Shown one piece after another: positions 1-6,676 of a stretch of DNA of 15,728 nt. Location: assembly GCA_027061425.1 (NCBI GenBank), contig JALSUN010000007.1, forward strand, positions 1 through 15,728, read 5' to 3'. The number at the start of each line of letters is the position of its first letter. Position 1 is the stretch's first letter. The notes under the pieces are model-generated. The model searched no databases. It worked only from the letters and a program-made list of their open reading frames with translations, and was not told the origin of the DNA. The position numbers and the translations under genes are program-made. Origin of the DNA: Helicobacteraceae bacterium. GTDB taxonomy: Bacteria; Campylobacterota; Campylobacteria; Campylobacterales; Sulfurimonadaceae.

Positions 1-845
1 ACATTACTCATATAGTTCTCATCATGAACTGGTTTTCCATCTTCTATCTCTATCCCTGAACTGCCTAAAAAGGCGCTCGGTGTTGTCCCGCCGATAGCAT
101 AGATCACACGGTCATAAGTCTCAGCTTCACCCTCATCTAAAATAACTTTCACCTTGCCATTGTCATCTTCCAAAGCGGTGATATTTACACCTAAAACAGC
201 ACGAACATGCTCTCTCTCTAAAGCCTCTGCGATATCTTTTTGGTTGGTCGGGTTAGCCCGTCTAAAGTTTTCACGTCGGTAACAGATGGTGACATCATTT
301 TTATGAGCAAGGTCTACCGCATATTCTATAGCAGAGTCACCACCACCTACAACCATCACCTTCTCATCAAGTGAACAACTCTCTAAAGTATAAGCAACCC
401 GCTTTTTAATACTAGCGGGGATCTTATAGTCAGGTTTGTTGGGCTTACCCATACGGCCTATGGTCACAACCGCATGCTTGGCCTTAATAGAACCTCCCGT
501 GATCATCACTTCAAAATGGTCATCATTTTTTTGGATCTTCTGCACTTCAGTATGGGTCTTGAGCTCTACTGAATGTTTGGCGATCACCTCGTCAAAAAAG
601 TCCAAGGTACTCTCTTTGGTGCCGTCAATAAAATAGATATTTCCATCAAGGTCCACTTTTTGACCTTTCCAATCTTTATCAACACGCTTGTTGTCTTTAT
701 AAAACTTTCGAATGGTCGCATTATGGTTTTCATCTTTTTCTATCAAGATAATATCACGCATACCCAACAGGTAACACTCAACCGCTGCAGCGATACCTGC
801 TGGACCCGCACCAATAATAGCCAATTCGTACATTTTATCAGACAT
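1..845 (-). CDS. fqrB: FqrB-like NADPH:flavodoxin/quinone oxidoreductase (C-terminus beyond window)
   Basis: The first 281 codons of a two-dinucleotide-domain flavoprotein are present; the C-terminus lies beyond the left edge. An FAD-binding GAGPAG is at residues 12-17, an NADPH-binding GGGDSA at about 167-172, followed by YRRENFRR, whose arginines suit NADPH phosphate. It resembles thioredoxin reductase in layout but lacks the CxxC redox pair: only single cysteines (24, 157, 189) are visible. As far as I recall, Helicobacter HP1164 (FqrB) has the same build, including IDKD near residue 55 and AIGG.TP near 250, and passes electrons from NADPH to flavodoxin. By analogy this soluble enzyme would connect NADPH to a flavodoxin pool, for example pyruvate:acceptor oxidoreductase. 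The ATG at 843-845 follows an AAGGG ribosome-binding site. A YpdA-like reductase is the main alternative; the YpdA cysteine in the first glycine motif is Ala here. Confidence 0.8.
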   Translation of the reverse strand, partial: MSDKMYELAIIGAGPAGIAAAVECYLLGMRDIILIEKDENHNATIRKFYKDNKRVDKDWKGQKVDLDGNIYFIDGTKESTLDFFDEVIAKHSVELKTHTEVQKIQKNDDHFEVMITGGSIKAKHAVVTIGRMGKPNKPDYKIPASIKKRVAYTLESCSLDEKVMVVGGGDSAIEYAVDLAHKNDVTICYRRENFRRANPTNQKDIAEALEREHVRAVLGVNITALEDDNGKVKVILDEGEAETYDRVIYAIGGTTPSAFLGSSGIEIEDGKPVHDENYMSN

Positions 846-886
846 ATTTTTTCCCTTAGTACTTTTAATTACTCTTTATAAAAATA

Positions 887-892
887 AGTATA
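887..892 (-). promoter_or_regulatory. Probable -10 element of the fqrB-like gene
   Basis: TATACT is read on the minus strand, about 42 bases before the ATG at 845, in an AT-rich stretch without a clear -35 box. That is the usual look of sigma-70 promoters in Campylobacterota. It would give a leader of roughly 35 bases containing the AAGGG ribosome-binding site. Confidence 0.4.
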
Positions 893-946
893 GTCTATAT
901 TTTAGCAGGGAAATATCAATCAAAAGTCACATAAGGAGAAAGAAGA

Positions 947-960
947 AGCGCAAGTGCGCT
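947..960 (-). terminator. Short GC-rich hairpin, probable terminator of the 32-codon gene
   Basis: AGCGC (947-951) and GCGCT (956-960) pair around a four-base loop. On the minus strand the stem is followed by TTCTTCTTTCT, a T-rich tail, and it lies about 24 bases after the stop of the small minus-strand ORF. On the plus strand the stem is followed by four Ts, but no plus-strand gene ends here. A perfect 12-bp palindrome (GAGAGGCCTCTC, 972-983) lies between the stop codon and this stem. Confidence 0.5.
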
Positions 961-983
961 TTTGTATAGAGGAGAGGCCTCTC

Positions 984-1082
984 TTAGTGCTGACGTGCAC
1001 CAGTGTTGTGGAAAACGAACATAGAACCTGCAACTGCACCTGCAGCGACATAGAAGATAGCGATCAAATCAATAACAACCAT
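984..1082 (-). CDS. Putative 32-residue single-span membrane microprotein
   Basis: The ORF runs from ATG at 1080-1082 to TAA at 984-986. It encodes a peptide starting MVVIDLIAIFYVAAGAVAGS and ending FHNTGARQH. Residues 1 to about 24 form one uninterrupted hydrophobic helix with Gly/Ala-rich small-residue spacing; the tail is polar and basic. An AGAAAGG ribosome-binding site stands about 8 bases before the ATG, and a hairpin follows the stop. These three signals make a real gene more likely than chance. It could be a small accessory subunit of a membrane complex, but I do not recognise the family. It lies upstream of fqrB on the same strand; the hairpin between them suggests separate transcription. 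Confidence 0.5.
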   Translation of the reverse strand: MVVIDLIAIFYVAAGAVAGSMFVFHNTGARQH

Positions 1083-1267
1083 TACATAACCTTTCTCATA
1101 AAATTTTGGCAAAATAGTATCTGATTACATTTAGTTTCAGTATCGCTAATATAGATTTCTAAATCATTACAGAATTCTAAAAGCCCATCAGTTTATGGAG
1201 TCAAGAGAGATTTATCATTGTTTTTACAAAATAGGTTAAAATATACAAAAATTTTAATGGAGCAATT

Positions 1268-1489
1268 ATGTTTGATAAAGAGCGTGAAATATGTGTCTGT
1301 AACTCAAAATCTATGTTAGAGATAGCAGAGAGCATCAAAGAACATCATATAGAAAATATGGATCAATTACTTAAGTGTGGACCTTGTGATGTGGGGAATA
1401 AATGTGAGTCATGTGTTGAAGATGGTTATGAAAATGATGGCTACTCTTTAGCTATGGTCCTCTCCCTTGTCAAGCAGAAACGACTTTAG
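1268..1489 (+). CDS. BFD-type [2Fe-2S]-binding small protein
   Basis: This 73-residue cytoplasmic protein carries the bacterioferritin-associated ferredoxin pattern: Cys9-x-Cys11 near the N-terminus and GNKC-ES-CV with Cys46 and Cys49, close to the GNQCGKC of E. coli Bfd. The four cysteines are expected to hold a [2Fe-2S] cluster. Two further cysteines (37 and 40, in CGPC) precede the second pair and are not part of the usual set. The ATG follows GGAG by about five bases. In E. coli, Bfd releases iron from bacterioferritin, but short stand-alone Fer2_BFD proteins also act elsewhere as electron carriers, and no ferritin gene is visible here. The cluster assignment is strong; the partner is unknown. 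Confidence 0.75.
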   Translation: MFDKEREICVCNSKSMLEIAESIKEHHIENMDQLLKCGPCDVGNKCESCVEDGYENDGYSLAMVLSLVKQKRL

Positions 1490-1518
1490 GGTATTTTTAA
1501 TCACATTTAACAACTGTT

Positions 1519-1534
1519 TGTGATGTTTGTCACA
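1519..1534 (+). promoter_or_regulatory. CRP/FNR-family-like palindrome upstream of the KCG lipoprotein
   Basis: TGTGA (1519-1523) and TCACA (1530-1534) form a perfect palindrome with a six-base spacer, which is the E. coli CRP half-site pattern. Its centre is about 41.5 bases before the start expected from the TATACT at 1556-1561, the typical distance of a class II activator site. Which regulator binds is unknown; Campylobacterota have several CRP/FNR-family proteins. Confidence 0.4.
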
Positions 1535-1555
1535 CAAGAATGAAGATGTTTTGAC

Positions 1556-1561
1556 TATACT
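1556..1561 (+). promoter_or_regulatory. Probable -10 element of the KCG lipoprotein gene
   Basis: TATACT lies 30 bases before the ATG at 1591 with no good -35 hexamer at the standard distance. This fits either an activator-dependent promoter using the palindrome at 1519-1534 or the -35-poor promoters of this phylum. TATATT at 1568-1573 is an alternative. Confidence 0.35.
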
Positions 1562-1590
1562 GTGACTTATATTAAAAATGGAGTGATACT

Positions 1591-1821
1591 ATGAAAAAAA
1601 TTATCTTTGGAGCCCTACTGACCCTGGGCGTCGTAACTTTTGTCGGTTGTGCTGACAAATCAAATGAAGTAGCTGAGAAGCCTGCAGCATCCAAGTGTGG
1701 TGGCGAAAAGTCATCTAAATGTGGTGGTGAGAAAAAAGAGAGCAAATGTGGCTCTGAAAAAAGCAGTGATGCTAAGAAGTGTGGTGCAGAAAACAACGGT
1801 AAATGTGGCGCTGAAAAGTAA
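1591..1821 (+). CDS. Low-complexity KCG-repeat lipoprotein, HvfA/bufferin-like
   Basis: The 76-residue product has a lipoprotein signal peptide (MKK, hydrophobic core, lipobox FVGC with Cys20). The mature part is only Lys, Glu, Ser, Gly, Ala, Asn, Asp and Cys. Five KCG motifs hold cysteines 36, 44, 53, 64 and 72, mostly as KCG[G/S/A]E[K/N] units separated by 8, 9, 11 and 8 residues. The composition recalls HvfA/bufferin precursors, whose EGKCG cysteines are modified by MNIO (DUF692) enzymes to oxazolone/thioamide groups that bind copper. Here the residue before K is S, K or G, the protein would be lipid-anchored, and no MNIO gene is in the window. A simple metal- or thiol-buffering lipoprotein without modification is equally possible. 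The ATG follows TGGAGTG by about five bases. Being a gene is near certain; the function is inferred. Confidence 0.7.
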   Translation: MKKIIFGALLTLGVVTFVGCADKSNEVAEKPAASKCGGEKSSKCGGEKKESKCGSEKSSDAKKCGAENNGKCGAEK

Positions 1822-1878
1822 AACTTTCTACTCTGTCTCTCTTGAGATGGAGTCTCTCTAACTTCCCCTTCTAACTTT

Positions 1879-3801
1879 TTATAAATGTTCTCGTTTCATA
1901 GAAATACCTTTTAAGTGTGACAATGGATACGCATAGATAATACCATGCCCTTCACCTACAATATCTAACTCTGTCATCGCCTCACGGATCACATGGTCTA
2001 CCATTTTTGTTGGCATTAAGAACATTAATTTCACATCGGTCGTCTCTTGTTCTAGACGGTTGTAGAAATTGTCCTCATTTTCAAGTCCCATACCATGTGC
2101 TTTAGTCACGGTAACACCAGAGGCACCTGCCTTATGTGCCACTTTTAGTGCATGTTCACGCTTCTCTTTAGGGATGATGATGTAAACCGCAGAAAAACTG
2201 AGTGCGGTTGAGTGTCTATGCCCCAAGCCTTCGATGTTAACGGTAGCCAGCCCCATGTCGTTAGCATCTTCGAGCGCCTGACGTAACTCAAAGATATGCT
2301 CTTCTTCTTTTTCATGCTCACCTTTGAGTCCAAGTTTGTCAGAGATGACACCATAAAGCATCACCGTTATCATAGGAAAGAGAGAAGCAAAAGCGATAAG
2401 ACCAAAACCATCTACAAGAGGATCTCGTCCCTCTATGTTAGTTGCAAGACCCAGTCCAAGAGCGGCCACAAGAGGTACTGTGATAGTAGAAGTTGTTACA
2501 CCACCACTGTCATAAGCGATGCCGATGATATACTTAGGAGCAATAACAGTAAGGACAATCACCGCCAAATAACCTGCAATGATGTAGTAGACTATCTGTC
2601 CACCATCTACAATTCTAAATGATCCCAGCGCGATACCAAAGGCAACACCAAAGGCAACAAACATGCGCAAGGCAAAGTCATTGATCTTTCCATCACTAAT
2701 CTCTTTTGCTTTTTTAGCGATGGCAGTAAGAGAAGGCTCTGCCATAGTAGTCGCAAAACCTATGGCAAAACCAAAGGCGTAAATAATGAAGTGGTTGTCG
2801 CCCCGTGTAAGTTGGTAGGCCATCGTCTCACCAAGAGAGAAAAGTCCCATCTCCAAACCAACAATAAAGGCATAGAGACCAACGATAACTAGACCAAAAC
2901 CTATCATGACATTTTTAAGGTTTTCTATGGGTTTTTTTAAAACAGCATATTGAAAAAAGGCAATGATCCCTAAAATAGGAACTACATCTTTAACAACACC
3001 TATCAAGCCCATAAAAAGACCATAAAGAGAGTGGTCAAAGACAGCTTTCTCTTCTGGCATAGCGATGATAGGTACGACTGCAGTAGAAACATCGATCAGT
3101 TCATAAACAACGATGCCATAGACTTGGACAAAGATCATCGGGGTCAATGAGGCAAAGGCGATCAGCCCAAAGCCATCCAGGACAGGGTTGCGTCCTTTAA
3201 TAGTACTCGCAAGACCAATACCTAAAGCTGCGACAAGAGGTACCGTCACTGTTGACGTTGTTACACCACCCAAGTCATAGGCAAGACCCACGATCTCGTG
3301 AGGTGCAAAAGCTGTTGTTGCCACCACAAGGATGTACCCAGCGATGATGTAGTACTGTATAGGATGGCCCTTGATAATCCGCCAAGCACCCAGAACAATC
3401 GCAAAACCTACCGAAAAGGCAACTACCCCACGCAGGACATTGGCATCGATCCGTCCACTACTAATGGCCGCCGCCTTCTGTGCAATAACATAGAGTGCCG
3501 GTTCTGCTATCGTTGTACCAAACCCTATCAAAAATGCAAAAATCAAGATCCAAAACGTGGACCCTCTTTTAGCAAAATCACTCGCAAGACTCTCACCCAC
3601 AGGGAAGATGGCAACTTCAAGTCCGAGTAAGAATACTGCCAAACCCACACCAACAATGCTCAGGCCTATAGTCGTAGTCAGCCAACCCTCAGGAATCGTC
3701 TGTATGATGGCCAACTGGAAAAAAAGGATAACCAGAACGATGGGTAAAAGATCTCTAAAAGACTCTTTAAGAAGAATTAAAAATGATTTTATACTTAACA
3801 T
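1879..3801 (-). CDS. Duplicated DUF1538 membrane protein with C-terminal P-II-like domain
   Basis: This roughly 640-residue inner-membrane protein has two homologous DUF1538 halves. AYDxGGVTTSTxTVPLVAAL occurs near residues 175 and 430, and each copy is followed by a GRxPxxDGFGLIAFASL stretch, so the repeat is offset by about 256 residues. Each half also has an EP motif after a GF.TT helix. After a charged linker (about 490-505), residues 507-635 look like a P-II fold: GASGVTVTKAHGMG matches the GlnB segment before the T-loop, and HGIIYAYPL matches its last strand. From memory, a Halomonas DUF1538 pair (UmpAB) was reported as a Na+/H+ antiporter, so a cation antiporter with built-in nucleotide sensing is plausible but unproven. 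The ATG at 3801 is preferred; a GTG at 3810 would add three residues. It appears to be a single-gene unit. Confidence 0.8.
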   Translation of the reverse strand: MLSIKSFLILLKESFRDLLPIVLVILFFQLAIIQTIPEGWLTTTIGLSIVGVGLAVFLLGLEVAIFPVGESLASDFAKRGSTFWILIFAFLIGFGTTIAEPALYVIAQKAAAISSGRIDANVLRGVVAFSVGFAIVLGAWRIIKGHPIQYYIIAGYILVVATTAFAPHEIVGLAYDLGGVTTSTVTVPLVAALGIGLASTIKGRNPVLDGFGLIAFASLTPMIFVQVYGIVVYELIDVSTAVVPIIAMPEEKAVFDHSLYGLFMGLIGVVKDVVPILGIIAFFQYAVLKKPIENLKNVMIGFGLVIVGLYAFIVGLEMGLFSLGETMAYQLTRGDNHFIIYAFGFAIGFATTMAEPSLTAIAKKAKEISDGKINDFALRMFVAFGVAFGIALGSFRIVDGGQIVYYIIAGYLAVIVLTVIAPKYIIGIAYDSGGVTTSTITVPLVAALGLGLATNIEGRDPLVDGFGLIAFASLFPMITVMLYGVISDKLGLKGEHEKEEEHIFELRQALEDANDMGLATVNIEGLGHRHSTALSFSAVYIIIPKEKREHALKVAHKAGASGVTVTKAHGMGLENEDNFYNRLEQETTDVKLMFLMPTKMVDHVIREAMTELDIVGEGHGIIYAYPLSHLKGISMKREHL

Positions 3802-3804
3802 TGT

Positions 3805-3860
3805 TGTCACTTATCTATAAATTGTGTGACATTTTACACTAAATGAGACGTAAAGTGTAA
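3805..3860 (-). promoter_or_regulatory. Two inverted repeats in the DUF1538 gene leader
   Basis: TGTCAC (3805-3810) and GTGACA (3826-3831) form one dyad with a 15-base spacer immediately before the start codon. TTACACT (3834-3840) and AGTGTAA (3854-3860) form a second with a 13-base spacer. Either could be an operator or a leader hairpin. No regulator is identified. Confidence 0.25.
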
Positions 3861-3919
3861 TGGGCAGAGATCTCTTACCATTTACAGATTATTGTTTTGA
3901 GAAACTTTAAGAAAAAAGT

Positions 3920-4525
3920 CTAAAATTTATACTGCAGCGCTACTGACAAAAGTGTCATAGACTGACTGTAATATCTTGGTGTATCTATGTATTGAGAGTC
4001 ATAAGAAGAGACAGTATAAGAGTATGTGTCATGAGAGAGACTGAGACGTACACCCACCCCACGCCACTCATTAGGTTCGTACTGCACACCTAGTGCAGGA
4101 TGAAAGGCAGGTGTTACTGTACCTCCATCTGCTTTTAGATTATGTTGTTTGCCTTGAACTAAAGCCCAACCAAACAGTACAAACACTCTAAACTGTGCAT
4201 CATTAAAAGAGTACCCAAGGTTAGGGCCTAAAAAAACACTTCGTGGTTCATAAGCATAATTCTCACTCCCCTCATACCGTCCATAGTTTTGAAAACTCCA
4301 CTCTATCGCAAAGACACGGTTGAACTGATACCCAAGGTAAAGTATAAAAGGAACAGAAGAGGGGTATTTGTCCAAGGTAATATCAAACTCTTTTTTTAAC
4401 ATACCCGAGTCATCATAAAGACCGACCCCTGTACCTAGACCTATATAAGTTCCCTTGGCATTCTCTCCTGCAGTTAAAGGTATCCCAAGACAAAAAAGAA
4501 GAAAAAATACATATAAATTTTTCAT
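3920..4525 (-). CDS. Small outer-membrane beta-barrel protein
   Basis: From the ATG at 4525 the product is 201 residues: a signal peptide (MKN, then a hydrophobic stretch to about residue 20, LTAG), then alternating polar/aromatic strands typical of 8-stranded barrels (for example TYIGLGTGVGLYD, PFILYLGYQF, FAIEWSFQNYG, VFLGPNLGYSF, FRVFVLFGWALV, PALGVQYEP, LLSVALQYKF). It ends in Phe, the outer-membrane insertion signal. It fits the generic OMP beta-barrel superfamily; I cannot name a substrate or partner. The longer reading frame from 4609 adds 28 residues before the signal peptide and is unlikely. An 11-bp tandem duplication covers the start codon, and no good ribosome-binding site is seen, so translation may be weak. 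Downstream is the leader of the DUF1538 gene. Confidence 0.7.
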   Translation of the reverse strand: MKNLYVFFLLFCLGIPLTAGENAKGTYIGLGTGVGLYDDSGMLKKEFDITLDKYPSSVPFILYLGYQFNRVFAIEWSFQNYGRYEGSENYAYEPRSVFLGPNLGYSFNDAQFRVFVLFGWALVQGKQHNLKADGGTVTPAFHPALGVQYEPNEWRGVGVRLSLSHDTYSYTVSSYDSQYIDTPRYYSQSMTLLSVALQYKF

Positions 4526-4544
4526 AACTGCATCATAACTGCAT
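4523..4544 (-). repeat. Perfect 11-bp tandem duplication across a start codon
   Basis: CATAACTGCAT occurs twice in direct succession (4523-4533 and 4534-4544). On the minus strand this duplicates the bases leading into, and including, the start codon of the beta-barrel gene. Because 11 is not a multiple of three, the extra ATGs fall in different frames. Confidence 0.75.
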
Positions 4545-4587
4545 TTAAATTCAATATATATAAACATATAGTAATTAATAAGAATAC

Positions 4588-4596
4588 TGTTATAAT
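4588..4596 (+). promoter_or_regulatory. Extended -10 promoter of the lipoprotein gene
   Basis: TGTTATAAT is a perfect extended -10 element (TGn plus TATAAT at 4591-4596), 22 bases before the ATG at 4619. The transcript would start near 4603, leaving a leader of about 16 bases that holds AAGAGTGAG as the ribosome-binding site. The bases further left are very AT-rich and probably also serve the divergent beta-barrel gene. Confidence 0.6.
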
Positions 4597-4618
4597 TCTT
4601 AAAAAGCAAAAGAGTGAG

Positions 4619-5167
4619 ATGTTATTTAGATTTGTATCATATTTACTACTGTCGCTGATGTTTATCTTACCAGGGTGTGTCACTTATGTTAAAGATCCTA
4701 TCTACCTTGAAAATGGTGAAGCCGTTGATACCAAGCACTTCACGCTTCGCTCTCCTCAAGGAAAATGGCAGTTTATGGAAGATTATAATGGGGTGCTTTT
4801 CTCACGTGGTGATGATATATTTGACATTGATGTTGATACCATTAATCCATACGATGACAATGTAATAGATGACTTTATAAACAACACTTCAGAGGAACCC
4901 TTTAAACGCTATATTGCCCAACACTATTACCATTACTATGATGACGAAGATTACAACGCAATGAGAACCTCAGTAAAACAGTATATACATCGATGTCTTG
5001 TAGTCGAGAGTTCTTATGATTATGAAATGAACAAAATGCGCTCAGTTTATTGTCCAGTCTCTACAGACACAGGCCATAAAATGCTGATAGTATATTATGA
5101 TACCTCAGTTCAAAACGATGTTAATGCTTCACTCTACTCACTCAAAGCAACTACTTTAGACTACTAA
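4619..5167 (+). CDS. Lipoprotein of unknown function
   Basis: The 182-residue product starts with a lipoprotein signal peptide, hydrophobic from residue 2, and a lipobox LPGC with Cys20. The mature domain begins VTYVKDP and is rich in Tyr and Asp, including HYYHYYDDEDY around residues 100-110. Two further cysteines (in RCLVV and YCPVS) could form a disulfide. Short segments such as FTLRSPQGKWQF suggest a compact periplasm-facing beta domain. I do not recognise the family. The gene is divergent from the beta-barrel gene, which could mean shared control. Its stop overlaps the stop of the convergent NFACT gene by four bases, and I see no terminator hairpin there. Confidence 0.75.
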   Translation: MLFRFVSYLLLSLMFILPGCVTYVKDPIYLENGEAVDTKHFTLRSPQGKWQFMEDYNGVLFSRGDDIFDIDVDTINPYDDNVIDDFINNTSEEPFKRYIAQHYYHYYDDEDYNAMRTSVKQYIHRCLVVESSYDYEMNKMRSVYCPVSTDTGHKMLIVYYDTSVQNDVNASLYSLKATTLDY

Positions 5168-6492
5168 TACTTCACAATATCTACAGTTTTATAGTCTGTA
5201 TAGTGCACATTGGCACCATCTTGTATGGCCACGTTTCGTCGTTGCGTGTAGTCTACGAGGTAGGTGCCATTTTCAAACATCGTAAAGTCCACACAGAGTC
5301 CTGCTGCCTCATGGATAACACTCTCAGGGATGTTTTTTTTATCTGTTACTACGATGACATGGGCAGAAGGGCGATCTCTCATATGAAACCATATATCTTT
5401 AGCTCTAGAGTTCTCAAGAAGTGCGATGTTCCCCTTCTCACTTTTACCTAGCAAGATTTTATAACCCTCCACCCAAAAAACATCATAAGACTCATTTGGT
5501 TTCTCTTTCTTCATCTGTTGACGGGGAGGAAAAAGCAGGTTAATACTCGCGACATCTCTCGCTTTGGCTATGATGTCCAAAAAGTGTTTGAGGTGCGTGA
5601 TCTTCGACTCCAGACTCTCTCGTTCTATATGCAGGTTTTTCACCTTCTGCTTTGACTTTTTAGCCCGCCTAAAAAGGTAGTCCGAGTAACGAGAAGGCAC
5701 ACTAATTTTAGGATCTACCTCAACATAAACCGTTGAACCATCATAATCTTGCAACTCCAACACACTTTGATAAGGCTTGATGTTATGCAAATTACCTAAA
5801 ACAAGATTTCCATAATGTTGCAGTTTTTCAACCTCTGTTTGCAACATTATCTCATCATCCAACTTACTATAAAGTCGCTCTAACTTCTGAAGTTTCTTGG
5901 TGACAAAAGCACTCTTCTGCTTTTTCAACGCATTAAGGCGCTGGTTTTGCTCTTTTGCACAGGTCTCAAGCAAAAATGCCTCCACATCTTCAAGCGGATA
6001 CTCCTTAGGTTCAAAAGGAAGTGCAGGCGGTGCCACCAACTCCTGACCCACTTTGATGATACGATAAGAGCTAAAAGCATCCACATGACGTAACGCCTCT
6101 AAAATGATATTTTCATCATCCAAGATGATAGCATTGGTCGTTTTACCCGTAAACTCCAACTGCAACCAACTACTCTGAGACTTGTACGCTCCGCTAATGG
6201 AGACCTTTATACGGATGATTTTGTCACCATTGTAAAGTTCTATCTTCTCTATCTGCCCTCTATTAAAACGCTTGGAAAGTATGACATCAAAAGGAGCGTT
6301 ATAGACCTTGGAGCGCTTTATCTCGTTAGTACACTTGGAGATGTAAGCATTACCCTTTTGCATGTTGAAGTAAAAAACATTGTCACGGTCAAAAATAATC
6401 TTGATGACACTGTCAGAGATGCGGTGGATAGCGTTAATATGCTTTACACCCTGCATATACGCAACAATCTGTTTCAAATGAGAGAGTTTCAT
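5164..6492 (-). CDS. rqcH: NFACT-family ribosome quality-control protein (RqcH-like)
   Basis: The 442-residue product has an NFACT-N domain (about 1-165, with LEFTGKTTNAIILDD), coiled-coil segments (about 180-225 and 275-310, rich in K, E and L) and a C-terminal NFACT-R/DUF814 domain (about 335-435) with DIWFHMRDRPSAHVIVV, the family signature. RqcH binds stalled 50S subunits carrying peptidyl-tRNA and recruits tRNA-Ala to add alanine tails that mark the chain for degradation. Many databases call it fibronectin-binding protein. It is shorter than the roughly 570-residue Bacillus form, and D90-K91 stands where I align the conserved DR pair. The ATG at 6492 is chosen because AAAAGG lies six bases upstream; an ATG at 6498 has that site directly against it. 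It faces the B12 operon divergently. Confidence 0.8.
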   Translation of the reverse strand: MKLSHLKQIVAYMQGVKHINAIHRISDSVIKIIFDRDNVFYFNMQKGNAYISKCTNEIKRSKVYNAPFDVILSKRFNRGQIEKIELYNGDKIIRIKVSISGAYKSQSSWLQLEFTGKTTNAIILDDENIILEALRHVDAFSSYRIIKVGQELVAPPALPFEPKEYPLEDVEAFLLETCAKEQNQRLNALKKQKSAFVTKKLQKLERLYSKLDDEIMLQTEVEKLQHYGNLVLGNLHNIKPYQSVLELQDYDGSTVYVEVDPKISVPSRYSDYLFRRAKKSKQKVKNLHIERESLESKITHLKHFLDIIAKARDVASINLLFPPRQQMKKEKPNESYDVFWVEGYKILLGKSEKGNIALLENSRAKDIWFHMRDRPSAHVIVVTDKKNIPESVIHEAAGLCVDFTMFENGTYLVDYTQRRNVAIQDGANVHYTDYKTVDIVKY

Positions 6493-6541
6493 CGCCATCC
6501 TTTTTTATAAATGTGATTATAACAAGAGCAAGAGCCTATCT

Positions 6542-6616
6542 GTCCACGAATGGCACGAATGACACTAAAAAAGTAAAATATTAAAAAAATTCGTATAATT
6601 CGTGTCATTCGTGGAC
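6542..6616. repeat. Long imperfect inverted repeat built from 9-bp units
   Basis: The left arm 6542-6560 (GTCCACGAATGGCACGAAT) pairs with the right arm 6598-6616 over 19 bp with one G:T mismatch, around a loop of about 37 bases. Each arm holds two copies of CACGAATG with a 9-bp period. It lies between the NFACT gene and the promoter of the B12 operon. The arms look like a dispersed genomic repeat, but I cannot confirm other copies from this window. Confidence 0.7.
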
Positions 6617-6644
6617 TAATTTTTCTAAACCATTCTCTTTTCGC

Positions 6645-6650
6645 TATAAT
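6645..6650 (+). promoter_or_regulatory. Probable -10 element of the B12 operon
   Basis: A consensus TATAAT lies 27 bases before the first ATG of the operon (6677), with T-rich runs upstream and no clear -35. The expected start near 6657 leaves a leader of about 20 bases with AAGGAG. That is far too short for a cobalamin riboswitch. Confidence 0.55.
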
Positions 6651-6676
6651 TCCAATAATTTTCATAAGGAGAGCCA

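Noticed and set aside
1..845. Plus-strand ORFs at 436-636 and 573-881
   Set aside because: They are the reverse-strand shadow of the FqrB-like gene, whose protein has clear FAD and NADPH motifs.
1591..1821. Complete bufferin (MNIO) biosynthetic operon
   Set aside because: Neither a DUF692 enzyme nor an HvfC-like partner is encoded in the window, so only the precursor-like peptide can be claimed.
1822..1878. Bidirectional terminator between the KCG lipoprotein and the DUF1538 gene
   Set aside because: Only a 4-bp GAGA/TCTC stem is visible in a CT-rich stretch with no convincing U tract.
4526..4609. N-terminal extension of the beta-barrel protein
   Set aside because: The extra 28 residues would precede a normal signal peptide and come from AT-rich intergenic DNA.
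5164..5167. Overlap of the convergent stop codons of the lipoprotein and NFACT genes
   Set aside because: A four-base overlap of convergent genes is common in compact genomes and needs no special explanation.
6541..6616. CRISPR array
   Set aside because: The units are 9 bp, lie in inverted arms and have no spacers of constant length; no cas genes are present.
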